Shown: positions 31,740 to 43,085 of the stretch, in pieces
Layout of the letters: the number at the start of each line of letters is the position of its first letter
Numbering within the stretch: the first letter of the stretch is position 1
Assembly: GCA_018136815.1 (NCBI GenBank)
Contig: CM030934.1
Location: 430,979-494,978, forward strand
Length of the DNA: 64,000 nt
Direction of reading: 5' to 3'
Source of the DNA: Isochrysis galbana
Lineage: Eukaryota; Haptophyta; Isochrysidales; Isochrysidaceae
Program-made: the position numbers and the translations under genes
Notes under the pieces: model-generated
What the model was told of the DNA's origin: nothing
Databases searched by the model: none
What the model saw: the letters and a program-made list of their open reading frames with translations, nothing else

Positions 31740-32150
31740 AGCCGGCGGAGGCGAGGGCGGCGGAGGCGAGGGCGGCGGAGGCGAGGGCGGTGGAGGAGAT
31801 GGAGGAGGTGGCGAAGGCGGCGGGGGGGAGGGTGGTGGTGGAGATGGCGGGGGAGGCGAGGGCAGGGGAGGAGAGGGAGGAGGTGGAGAAGGTGGTGGAG
31901 GCGAGGGGGGTGGAGGAGAGGGAGGTGGAGGCGAGGGGGGCGGAGGCGAGGGCGGCGGAGGTGAAGGAGGTGGAGGCGAGGGCGGTGGAGGCGAGGGCGG
32001 CGGGGGAGAGGGCGGTGGAGGCGAGGGCGGCGGAGGCGAGGGCGGCGGAGGCGAGGGTGGTGGAGGCGAGGGTGGTGGAGGCGAGGGTGGTGGAGGCGAG
32101 GGTGGCGGAGCCGGGGGGAAAAGGGGGGGGGGGGGGGGGGGGGGGGGGGG
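31740..32150. repeat. GGCGAGGGCGGTGGA minisatellite and G28 run
   Basis: About 25 units of a 15-bp sequence GGAGGCGAGGGCGGN fill 31740-32115, followed by 28 consecutive G (32123-32150). One minus-strand frame would again read PPPPS repeats. The array separates the AT-rich island from the GT31 gene. Confidence 0.93.
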
Positions 32151-32209
32151 CCGAGTTGGACCCCCTCTTTCCCTCTCTCCCTCCCGTCCCTCTCTTCTCT
32201 CAGCGGAGG

Positions 32210-33527
32210 ATGGCGTGCGTGCGCACTGAGCTCCTCGTGCTCATCCTCTCGACACCGACGAGGGAGGGCTTGTCGCGTCGCACGGCGCTGCGCTCAACGT
32301 GGGCACGCTTTGAGCCCCCATGCCTCGCCTCCTTCCGCTTTGTCCTCGGATTGCCTGCCTCCGCCGCCACCACCACCAATGCCACGTTGAGCGAGGAGGG
32401 AGAGAGAGAGAGAGAAAGAGAGGGAAAGAGAGGGGGGGGAGGGAGAGGGCGGGAGGAAGGGGGAGGGGGAGAAGGAGGATGAGCGGTGGCGCGAGACAGA
32501 TGGAAGAAGAGCGGAGGAGCGGTGGACGCGCTGTCGACCGGCCGCCCCCCGAGCTGGAGCGCGAGGCTGCCAGCGCGCCCGCCGCGCCAGATGAAATCGT
32601 GCTGCCGCTCCGAGAGAGCTACGACGGCCTCTCGCGGAAGGTACGCCGCTGCCACCCCACGCAAGGTGGGCGCTGTGGCCGGTAACTGGGACCTCATTGG
32701 CGGCGCAGGTGTTGCTCTCGCTCCGCTGGGCGCTCGAGGTGTCTGAGCTGCGCTTCTCCTTCCTGCTGAAGACGGACGATGACGCGTTCGTGTGCACAGG
32801 CGCCTTGCTGTCTTGGCTGCATCGGTGGCGCGCCGGGCACGAGGCGGCTGGCGTGAGCGAGCGGAAGCTCGCGGCCGCTTCCGACGCGCATGATAGCGCC
32901 GACGGCCACTCGGTTGGGCTGTACGCGGGGGCGAGGCTGCCGCAGCGGTGCATTGGCAGGGAGTTGATACCGCTCTTCGACTCGGCACTCGGCGAGGCGT
33001 ACCGCGACTCCGGGTGCGCGCGTGGCTGGCGCTTCCCGCGCATGACTATGGCGGGGGCCGGCTACGTGCTCTCGCGTGATCTCGTCGAGCGCGTCGTGCG
33101 ACGTGCGTACGAGCTTGCGCCCGTGCCGTCGGCCGAGGACGCCACGGTCAGCTTGCTGTTGCACTGGCAGCCCAAAGCGGAGCGCAGGCGAGAGACCGAG
33201 CAGCCGACGGTCTGGCAGCGGCAAAGGGGTGCGGGCGAGCCGCCGAGACAGCGCGGCAGATCGTGGCAGGCTGATGCCACGGCCGCTGCCTCCGTGCCGC
33301 TGCCCTTTGAGGTGGCCAATTTGCACGTCATCCCTTTCGCCAACCGGCGGAATGCCCAAGCCAAGGTCGAGAAGCTTAGGTCTCTTGCTGAACAGCTGCG
33401 GCTTGTCAAAAGGCGCTGCAGCAACCCGAACACGTTGGTGCTGCACAAGCTCAACGAGCAAATGCTGCACGTGTGCGCGGCCTGTAAGGCTCTGGCCAAC
33501 GTGTCGTGCACACGACTAGCGAAGTAA
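32210..33527 (+). CDS. GT31 beta-1,3-galactosyltransferase (B3GALT6-like)
   Basis: A Golgi-type glycosyltransferase of family GT31, which adds galactose to glycan acceptors. The 5' coding part from ATG 32210 has LLVLILSTPTREGLSRRTAL, RSTWARF and FRFVLGLP, the classic R..R.TW...F.LG opening. After a GA/GGA-rich tract (32397-32490) the frame changes and DEIVLPLRESYDGLSRK follows to 32640. A 68-bp GT-AG intron (32641-32708) precedes the last exon: LRWAL, FLLKTDDDAFV (the metal-binding DDD), AGAGYVLSRDLVERVV and SAEDATVSLLL (the EDV-type motif). Stop TAA 33525-33527. There is no N-terminal membrane anchor from this ATG, so an upstream exon may exist. Whether the frame change is an intron or an indel in the purine tract is unresolved. 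Confidence 0.82.
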
Positions 33528-34128
33528 TCCTAATATGCCTCGTTCGCGATCTCGCGCTCGACCTTCGTGGTGCGGCGGCTAGCTGCGCCTGAAAAAGAAA
33601 CCCGTCACGCACTGGCTCGAAGCGCCAGCAGGCCACCGACTGGCCGCCATATGTGGCGGCGCATCCTGATGCGGTGCGTGGGACGATGGTAGGATTCGTG
33701 TGCGTGCGGGCACCTTTTACCTTGCGCCCGCGGGCTCGCGCTAAGAGTAAATGAAATTGATACGCCTCATGTGAGCTACGTGGGCGGCGAGGCGCGCATT
33801 TCTTGTTTTGCTTGAGGGCTGTTTGTACATTGACCACAAGGCCACAACTCGAGCGCCGACACAACACGGCACTGTCATTTGCTCATGTTCGTTGCATCTC
33901 TTGCTCTTGCTCTTGCTCTTGCTCTTGCTCCTACCGACAAACCATTACCATAATCATGCAAACCATGAACCATGAATACACTCGTCGCGCAACGCGTAGA
34001 AACTCACTGCATACAGAGGGTGGCGGAGGTGCGGCAATGGCTTCTCCTGCCCCGGGGGGTGTGGTACCTGACTGAACGGGCGTGCTCTGCGGCGCCCAAG
34101 CCGGCCGGCACTGCCACGCACCACGGGC
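33528..34128. other. Gene-free stretch with (CTTGCT)n
   Basis: 3' flank of the GT31 gene. A (CTTGCT) hexamer run of five units lies at about 33901-33931. No coding signal. Confidence 0.5.
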
Positions 34129-34215
34129 ATAATAATAAAATAACTAAGCGTTAGTACCACTACTCCCACTAGCCCGGTACTAACACGACAACCATCAGCG
34201 CGCACCTGCCCGTAC
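34129..34215 (-). repeat. 3'-end fragment of the SINE-like repeat
   Basis: It matches the tail-proximal 85 bp of the elements at 35931-36861 and 51657-52579: (TAA)n tail, AAGCGTTAGTACCACTACTC, CCACTAGCCCGGTACTA. 5'-truncated, as is common for target-primed retrotransposition. Confidence 0.75.
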
Positions 34216-34621
34216 GCCTTGACGCGTGCTGATGCCACAGATACATACACCGGCCTATCAGGTGTCGTTCCGTCAATCATGGGACATCAATCGAATGGAG
34301 CCATCAAATGTCCATATAGTTACTACCTCCGTTCCAAAACTCAGGATCCAGGGAAATGTCTCTTAGAGGGGGTAACAAAAGGAAATTCGAATGATCGAGA
34401 CATGTTGCGGGTACACTCGGGCGTATGCCAGGTGCGATGGGAGCGAAGACAACATGATAAAAACAAAAGAAATGACGAATTTTCATTTCAGCATAAAGGT
34501 GCGAAAAGTTGCGCGCGGCGCGAACCTTGGCGCGAACTTTGGCGCGCGAGATCGCCAGCGCGAGGCTCATGTCGCGGCTCTCAAGGTGGTGGAGCCACCT
34601 CAGCATGGCACCCGCACTGAG

Positions 34622-35278
34622 CGGATAAAGGTACCCAGCTTTATAGATAGGACGAGTCCTACAATGTAGGACGACGTTGTGAACTATGAAGACACGGTTC
34701 AATCTAGGAATGGGGAGCTAGGAGTTGGATTCTGTGTTCATCTCATTGCCCTCATTGAGTCCTCCTAGAGGCTCAAGACACCATTCTCAAAGCATAATGA
34801 GTTATTTGCCACTCGCGGAAGCCTTCCCAGCAAAAAAAGGCGTTGTCCTACGAATTGCCGCAAAGACCTGAGGACACGATTTGAGGCTCATGATGAGCTC
34901 CGTAGAACTTGCTCCCACGAGATGAAATGCTCTTTGGCATGGGTTCTTTTCGACCTTCAGTGGAGACCAAGCTTGGTTTTGAAGCCCAATGAGAGTTTTG
35001 GCTGCTTTTGCCTCTTGCGGGGCAAAAACAAAACTCTCGACGCACCCGCCGAGGTACTCAGTTCACGCTGGAGCCGAAAACTCGGTCAAGACGAAGTCTA
35101 CAGCCTTGGCCATAGTGGGAGCTAAGGATCTCAAGACTGAGATGGGACTATCCTTCAGTTGGTGGGAAGTCCCAATCCTTCACTCTCGAAAGTTTAGTGG
35201 CTTTCAAGCTCAGGGTCCTACAAATACACCGAAATCGTAGGACGCGGTCCTATAATGTAGGACGGAACTTTTTAGCCG
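34622..35278. mobile_element. 657-bp TIR element with 4-bp TSD, copy 2 (inverted)
   Basis: Same family as 29499-30172 but in opposite orientation: starts CGGATAAAGG and ends TTTTTAGCCG. It is flanked by identical TGAG (34618-34621 and 35279-35282). The duplications differ between the two copies (AAAT versus TGAG), so these are independent insertions. Overall identity is about 90% or more by eye, with a roughly 20-bp deletion near 35045 relative to copy 1. Confidence 0.9.
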
Positions 35279-35679
35279 TGAGGGACCGAGCGCGCCGCGT
35301 GTCAAGCGCGGCAGGGAGAGGAGCCCCGCCCCTCCTCGGCCCAGCACGCCCGAGCAAAGCTGTGATGAAGGCGATGTGCAGGCGGCAAAGCGGCGATGCA
35401 GTCTCACACCGAATCGCCCGGCGGCGATTGCGGTTGTGTATGCGCACTTGCCTGGGCCTTGCACTCGTCGGGATCGTCGCGCGGGTCCCCGTGGTTTGGC
35501 TCCCACGCATTTGCGCACGCTGCGCTTGCCTCGCCGGCCTTCTTTCGCTGTCGCACGGAGGCCTTCGCTCGCTTGTCGCCATCGGATCGCGCCCTCGTCT
35601 CTCTGCTCGATACACCCTCTGCGTTCTTCTGACAGTCGCGACTGTCACGCACCTCCGATGCATGAAAGCCCTTGGTCCC

Positions 35680-35930
35680 GTTGGTTTTTGGTCTTCTCCT
35701 CCCTTGGTTGCTACTCGGGGTTGCTCGATAGAAACGTCTAGAAGGTCCACGCTCAACAGCAAGATTTCTTCGATTGCAAGGATACCTCGCTGCGATCTGT
35801 ATCCAATGTGATCGCCGTGGTTGCGCGACATAACGTTCCTCTTCGACTTTCCGCCTTGGTGGGAAAATCCAAAGCGAAGACACGCTCCGACCATCGCTTT
35901 GGATTCTCTCTCTCTCTCTCTCGCTCTCTC
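35680..35930 (+). mobile_element. Ty3/gypsy gag-region fragment
   Basis: Inverted match to 8430-8640. It ends in a (TC)n tract that served as target for the SINE-like element at 35931. The stretch 35283-35680 upstream may be more of the same element, but shows no recognisable domain. Confidence 0.55.
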
Positions 35931-36861
35931 AACCTACTTTTATAAGTGGGGGTCAATGGGGGCCTCGCGCCCCCCCCTCTCCATTGCGGACACCCCCCGG
36001 GGTTGGCCCGTACATTCACCCCCAGCCCCTGCCCTTTGGCAGGGGCAGGGCACTCATCATTCCTGCCCAGACCCTTCGTGGGCGCGGGCCGCGAGCTGCA
36101 CTCCCACGCCCGCGCTGGGCCTGCCCTCGAGCTGACTCCCCCCCTGTCCCTGGTCGCCAGGCATACAAGGGACTTCTGGCGGCTCCCATGGCCAGCGAGG
36201 CGAGCGTGGGAGAGGCAGGGGGGGCCAGGGGCTGAGCCCCAGCCTCCACTGCCCCCTGAGCTGCCCTTGCTGACCCCCTGGGAGCCCCCAAAGGGCCCCT
36301 GAGAGCAGGCCAGGGCGCGCCGCATGGCGACGCGCCGCAGGGACAACGATGGGTGAGAGTGGAGAGAGGGAGAGGGGGGGTTTTGCACCCCCCCCGATGG
36401 AGTGCAGTGAGAAACGGGCCCCGTTTGCGTTAGCAAACGGGTGAGGGGCGGCTGGCAACAGGAGGGAGACGAGAAGGGAGTGGCTCAATGGCGAGGAGAG
36501 TATCCCAGGTGGCGCAGGCTACTCGAGTCGCAGTCACTTATTTCTCGAGGACCGCTCACGGCGCAAGCTGGTAAGGGCCGTTCTTCTTGGTTTAGAGAGT
36601 CCCCCCCCCCCCCCCCCGGTGCTTTTTCCCGGAGAGTCGGCCGGCGTCGACCGGTCCGCCTCAATGGGTTTTCCCTCATTTTAACTTGTGGGGGGTTAGA
36701 ATGGGAGCCGGGGGTCTGCGAGGGGGGAGATGTGGAGGGATGTATGTGTCTGTGGCAGCAACATGCGCCGAGGCGTACGGGCAGGTGCGCTGAGGGTTGT
36801 CGTGTTGGTACCGGGCTAGTGAGAGTAGTGGTACTAACGCTAACGCTCAGCTAGATTATTA
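35931..36861 (+). mobile_element. SINE-like non-LTR element, full length 0.93 kb
   Basis: It begins near CTACTTTTATAAGTGGGGGT and ends GTACTAACGCTCAGC..GATTATTAT, an ATT-type 3' tail. An 18-bp target-site duplication TCTCTCTCTCGCTCTCTC flanks it (35913-35930 and 36862-36879). No long conserved frame is present, so it must use another element's machinery. Long TSDs, a simple A/T tail and 5'-truncated relatives (34129, 54797) all point to target-primed reverse transcription. Confidence 0.75.
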
Positions 36862-36879
36862 TCTCTCTCTCGCTCTCTC

Positions 36880-37416
36880 TCTCCGTCTCTCGCGACGTGT
36901 TTGAGTTACCGGCGATGTGGGGTCTCGGTTATTTCACGTTTCGCTTGGTTTGGGTGAATGATTCTGGTGCGTTCGTGCGTGAGTCGGCGCATCCTGTTGT
37001 TTTCTGCATCGTTGTCCGACGTCCTGTCGTCAGTCGTCATCCGTCGCTCTCGCTCTCGTCGCTCTCGCTCTCGTAATACTCGTACCCGTACCCTACAAAC
37101 TCGCCTTGCCTCGCCAGCCCCTGCCAACACAGCCCTCGCCTCTCACTCACCCTCGCCTCTCGCCACTCGCTCGATGTCGCTCTCGCCGCCGTCCTCGCCC
37201 TCGCTCAAGCCCGCCTGCCCGCCTTCCTCTGCTGACGGGCCTCAGCCCGTCAGCGTCTCCGAAGTCGTCTCCTCCGCCGCGCCTGCCGCCGGTCTGCCTC
37301 CTTCCTCATCGCCCTCAGGCCCTATAGGCCATTCCAATTCGTCACTGCGCCGCCTCCGCTACGTCCTTCGCCGTGACGTGGGCGGCGCCATGGGCCGCGG
37401 CGCGTTGGAAAGCTAG
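36880..37416 (+). mobile_element. LTR-retroelement leader plus gag-like start
   Basis: Plus-strand counterpart of 27205-27635. GCTTGGTTTGGGTGAATGATT is shared with 7251-7271, then CTCTCGCTCTCGT repeats, then SMSLSPPSSPSLKPACPPSS and SEVVSSAAPAAGLPPSSSPS. No downstream pol domains are found before unrelated sequence. Confidence 0.5.
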
Positions 37417-37689
37417 GTCGGTGGTGGATAGGCTGGGGCTGAGGGCTGAGGGATTGGAAGGGTTTGGTACTGATAGAGTGTTGAGAACGCGCGACTTAGC
37501 CTAAAAACGCTAGGAGCACGCAAGGAGGTAAGCCAGGTGAGGGGCAAGCAGGCGACAAGGGAGGCGACAAAGGAGGCGAGGGCAAAGAGAGCGAATTGGC
37601 GAATGTAGGATGTAGGATCCTGCGACGGTGACTAGTGACTAGCCTGCAAGGAGGGGACATAGAAACGCAAACAACTTCTAAAACAAAAA
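37417..37689. other. Short spacer, no gene
   Basis: GAGGCGACAAAGGAGGCGAGG-type short repeats around 37540-37580; nothing assignable. Confidence 0.3.
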
Positions 37690-37857
37690 GGTCGTATCGC
37701 GGATGCGACACGCCCACGAGGGACGAGGGGTCTGGGCCAGATTGATGAGCGCCCAGCCCGAAGGGCTGGGGTTGAATGTACGGGCCCACCTCGGGGGTTG
37801 TCCGCGATGGAGAGAGGGGGGCACGAGGCCCCCATTGACCCCCGCTTATAAAAGTAG
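37690..37857 (-). repeat. 5'-end fragment of the SINE-like repeat
   Basis: It contains CCCAGCCC..GGGCTGGGGTTGA, TGTACGGGCCCACC, GTCCGCGATGGAGAGAGGGG and GCTTATAAAAGTAG, matching the 5' 170 bp of the full-length copies. It lacks the rest. Confidence 0.75.
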
Positions 37858-38636
37858 AAAGCAAGGCGCTTATGGCCCACGCACCACGCATAGTCGCATA
37901 GCATTAGCACGCATGCGGCACGCACTGCTACCGCTGCCCAGTGCACGCTAATAAGTTAGGAGGAAAAGTTACTTACTACTTGCTCAGTAAGTCGCGCGTA
38001 GACGCTAGGCAATCAAGAATTCACGGCAAGCGCTCGCACTTCGGCGGCCTCTTGCTATGGACGTATGAGCCCATTACCATTAGATCATCGTGGCGATATC
38101 TGCGATCGCATCGGCGCATGGCATTCTCATCTACACCTACGCGCGCATTGGCCTACACGCCGTATACAAGGCGCCAGTGCATGACCAAACGCGCCAGCTG
38201 CGCAATAGCCCCATGAATGCGCAAGTGCAAGTGCAAATGCAACGTTGCAGCGGTGGCTGGAGCTAGGTGCTAGGTGTAGGTGTAGGTGATGGCTGAAAGC
38301 AATCGTAAGAGCCTGTGCGCTTGTGCTCGACGTCGCACACGCCGCACGCCGTACCCCATTCCTATTTTCGTGCCCACTTTGTGCTATGCTGCTTCGCTTG
38401 CCGCTTGCCGTGGCGGCGCAAAGCGGGGCGTGGGGCAAAGCGGCAAGCTGCCATCGGCTAGGCCTGGCGGCGCAAAGACAAGCATGAAAAGGCCGTAAAT
38501 GCAAAGAGCCGGCAGCCGGCAGCAACAAGGAGCAAGTGGCCAGCAAGTGGCGAGCGATTGCCATTCTATGTATTGTTGCTGCTGTCGGTTGTCTGTCGTC
38601 GAAGTGTCCGTTCAGTTGTTGGGAAGCTAGTGTCTC
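37858..38636. other. Gene-free stretch
   Basis: Short GCAAGTG/GGTGTAG direct repeats (about 38217-38290) only. Confidence 0.35.
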
Positions 38637-39390
38637 TCACCACTCTCCGGTATTCTTCATGCTCGCCCAAGGCTCTTGTGGGGGCAGCGAACCTCCCTTC
38701 TGCAGCAGTTCTACCGAGATGCCATCAGGAGTCTTGACGAAGGCCATCTTGCCTGCAGCCAAGGGTGAGGCGTATGGGTGAGAGCACGTGTCTCCATGCA
38801 GCACCTTGAGAGGTGGAGTCATAGTAAGCTGCGCCTCCACGCGCCATCTATGAGGGCTCCATTTGCGCGTGCCACACGCCGACCAAGCGGCCACGAAGAA
38901 AGTGCTCGCACTCACCATCTCTCGGCGGTCGGAGGATTGTGACACCTTGCGCCTGAAACGCTGCGCACGTCGCGTAGATGTCGTCGACAGCGAACGCGAG
39001 GTGGCCAAAGTTGCGCGAGGGCGCCATCCGTGCCTCCTCCTCTCCGCTCCAATTCCAGGTGAGCTCGAGCTCGGGCTCTCCAGGGGCAGTGGCGAGGAAG
39101 ACAAGCGTGAATTTTCCGCTCGGCACCTCGCTCCGCCGCGTCTCCACCAGCCCGAGCAGCTGGAAGAAGGCGAGAGTCTTCTCGAGAGACGAGACACGCA
39201 GCATTGAGTGCAGGAAGCGTGGCCCGCTTCCGTCAGGCTGCAGGTGGCGGAAATTGCGTGAGTCGACGCCGAAGACGGGCGGCACCCCCTCCGCCCGCGT
39301 GCACGCCGACGTGCCCGCCGCCAGCGCCACGCACGCCGCCGCGCCGCCCAGCCGACGGAGGGGAGCTGAGGTGGCGAGGAGGCGGAGCAT
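38637..39390 (-). CDS. GLO1: Lactoylglutathione lyase (glyoxalase I)
   Basis: Glyoxalase I isomerises the methylglyoxal-glutathione hemithioacetal to S-lactoylglutathione. Two exons, 39390-38916 and 38752-38637, joined in phase 1 by a GT-AG intron of 163 bp, give 196 residues. Motifs: [20 protein letters not shown] (first metal-binding region; human has FxQTMLRVKDPKKSLDFY), [17 protein letters not shown] (E ligand), [15 protein letters not shown] (H ligand) and, across the splice, [20 protein letters not shown] (E ligand). All four expected metal ligand positions are present. Residues 1-30 ([20 protein letters not shown]) look like an organelle-targeting leader. Only ATG 39390 gives this leader without adding a Ser/Pro-rich extension. 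Confidence 0.9.
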
Positions 39391-40384
<994 letters not shown>

Positions 40385-43085
40385 ATGCGCTCAGGCAGCC
40401 AGGTGGCCGACGGGCCTTCCACCCCTCTTCTCCACGCCTCGCCCGCCGCCCCATCCCTCTCTCCCTCTCGCTCCGAGCCTTCCAGCCTCGCCTCTCGCTC
40501 TCGCCTCCCTTCCAAGAGGGAGACCGCCGCCTATTTCATGGCCAAGACAGCGGCTCAGCGGCAGCTTCTGCAGAAGAGAGAGAAGGAGCTGGCCTCTCTC
40601 CACCAAGAGCTCGTAGCCACGGAGAGGATGCTCGATCAGATGACGCGGACGGTGGGGGCGAGGACACAGAGAGTCGATGTGGGCACAATCCACAGCAATC
40701 TGGGGCAAGTGCAGGCGGTCGGTGCAGAGATGGCGGCAGCGATACGTAAGCGGCAAGAGCGTTGGAAGAACATGCTGACGGACAAGCTTCAGAAGAGCCA
40801 GAAGAAGCTGGACGCAGACGTCGCGCACAACAAGAGGATGCGCGACGAGATCAACCAGCGGCGTGCCACACGCCTTGCACACCTCGAGGCGCTGCGCAAG
40901 GGCAGCCAGCATGTGGACGACACTGCGAGCACCGTCTCGAGCATGATCGTCGCCGCGCAGCGCGCCTATGCCGAGCGCGAGGCGTGCGTCGCCAAGACTG
41001 ACGACGTGCGCCGCGAGCTCGCGCAGAGGACCGAGGCTTGGAAGGAGGAAATGGAGCACATCGACGAGGAGCTCCGCCAGTGCGACAGCCAGGTGGCGGA
41101 GGAGGAGCGCGATACGGAGGAGGCAGCGGCCGCCACCTCTGCCAGCATCTCCGCGCTGCAGCGTGAAGAGGAGGCCAAATCACGCGAGCTCGACAAGTTA
41201 ACGTCAATCCGCAACACGCGCCTCGAGCTGCACCACGGGCTTGAGCAGATTTTCAAGGCGGTCAACGTGACATCGGTGGACGAGCTGCAGGCAGCGTTTG
41301 GTTCCATTTCCGCAAGCATCTTGTCCCTCTGGCAGAAGCACTCATCGCAGGTATGTGGGCGTTAAGCGCTCGCCACAGGGCGGGCCGCCTGGCCGCGTGC
41401 GTCCGGGCGGGCTTCGCGGCGGCGGCAATCGCCTCACGCTGAGCCTGTTCTCTCGCCCTCCTCATCAGGCCGAGGAGCTCAAGATGCTCGAAGCCGAGCG
41501 CCGGAGCCTGCAGCGCGAGTTCAGCACATACGGCGGGTACGCCGCCGACCTCGCCGTGCCGCTGTACGCCGCCTCCCCCGCGATGGACCAGGCCAGCGGT
41601 ACGGCGGAGCAGGCGGCAGAGCCGGGCGAGTCGGACGTCGAGGCTGCGGAGGCGACGCTCCGTGGTTTGTGCGCAGCAGTCGAGGAGTGCACAAAAGAGT
41701 TGCTCGAGCAAGAGGGGCTGGTTTGCCAGAACGAGCTCGCCGCTGTGGCCGAGATTGGCGCGACGGCAGGCGCGCCGCTCGTCGTCACCTCCAACAACCT
41801 GCTTTGCTGCCTGGGCATCCTCGAGACGGCTGCCGTGCGCTTGGCGCGCCAACACCGCGGGATGCTCCAAGCCAAGGCGGAGGCCGAGGCGCGGGCGATA
41901 GCAGAGGCCGAGGCGGCGGAGGCCGCGTCACGTGGCGAGGATGGCGAGCCGGGCTCGCCTCAACGGCAGCAGGCGCCCGGAGCACGCTCCATCGCCTCGC
42001 TCGGCACCTCGTTCAAGGCACCTACACCCGGACGGAGAAAGCTGCGCCGCTCCGCCCTCGACAACCTTGTGGGTCGCGCGCCGCCCTCCATGGAGGGCAT
42101 CGTTTCAAACCAGTCCAAGGGCGATGACGAAGTAGCGGTCATCGGCATCGGCGAGCTAAAATACGGACGCCGTTCGCTCAAGACGGAGCTCATGTCGCAG
42201 ATTTTGGCGGGCGTGCCGAGGCAAATGGAGAAGCTTGAGGAGGAGGAGATCCTAGTGCGGATAGGTGAGAAGACACGCGACCCGACTACAGAGTCGACGC
42301 CTATCGACAAGGCGAAGCGCGACTCGGATATCGAGGCCTGGCTGGCCCGGCGGAATAGCCTACACGGCAGGGACAGCCGTGTGATTCTCTCGTCGCATGC
42401 CGTGCAGTCAGGGAAGGGATCACCGGCGCGGGTGGGTGTGGCGCGCTCACCCCCACCGAATGTGGGTGCCAAGGAGATGAGTCCTAGCACGCCCACTGGC
42501 CCCTCGAGGAGGGGGACAAGCCCTGCCACAGGCCCCTGCGAGGCGCACCGCGCCTCGGCACCCGGCATGTTCTCGAACATCTCATCGCGCGAGGTGCTTG
42601 ACTCGGTCTCGCGCTCGCGCTCTGACTCGTCGCGCGTCCAAAGTGCGGTCGCAGCGCGGCTGCCACGAGTGGGGCAGGCGGCTGCTCACGGTCCCAGCGC
42701 TCACGGGCGCGCACTAACGGGCTCCCGCTCCCTCGTCAGCCTCGATCGGGGCCGCCCCGGTGCTGCTTCAACGTCCGCGCTCAAGGCCCACCGCGTACGT
42801 CCCGTCTCGCCCGCTTCGCCAGCTGCATCAACCGACTTGCTGCAGGCTAGCGCGACTAGCAAGGGCACCCCGCGATCTGCACCAGGCCGACCCTTGGCTA
42901 CGTCGGCGAGCACGCCAGCCTTGGCTCCGGTTGCCAAGGATACGGAGGGCGCCATCTCCGAACTGGAGGCGCGCCTCACGGCTCTCAAGGCGGAGCGAAG
43001 GCAGATCAAGGAGCTCAAGGCGCTCGCCATGGCTAAGCCTGCACGGGCCGGCACTAAGGTGTCAGCTGCCTATGGAGTGGCATAG
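40385..43085 (+). CDS. Outer-dynein-arm docking-complex-like coiled-coil protein
   Basis: Two exons, 40385-41350 and 41469-43085, joined in phase 0 by a 118-bp GT-AG intron; 860 residues. Residues 45-320 are nearly continuous coiled coil. The segment RWKNMLTDKLQKSQKKLDAD, VAHNKRMRDEINQRRATR and SSMIVAAQRAYAEREACVAK follows the family pattern of CCDC114/CCDC63/DC1 (NRLDKALVKFNEA..NK.LR.EID.LRRER..F...EISN.AYEARD). These proteins attach outer dynein arms to doublet microtubules. The second exon has more coiled coil (to about 520), then a Ser/Pro/Arg-rich tail and a short final helix (ISELEARLTALKAERRQIKE). It implies a motile flagellum. The subfamily is uncertain. Confidence 0.62.
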
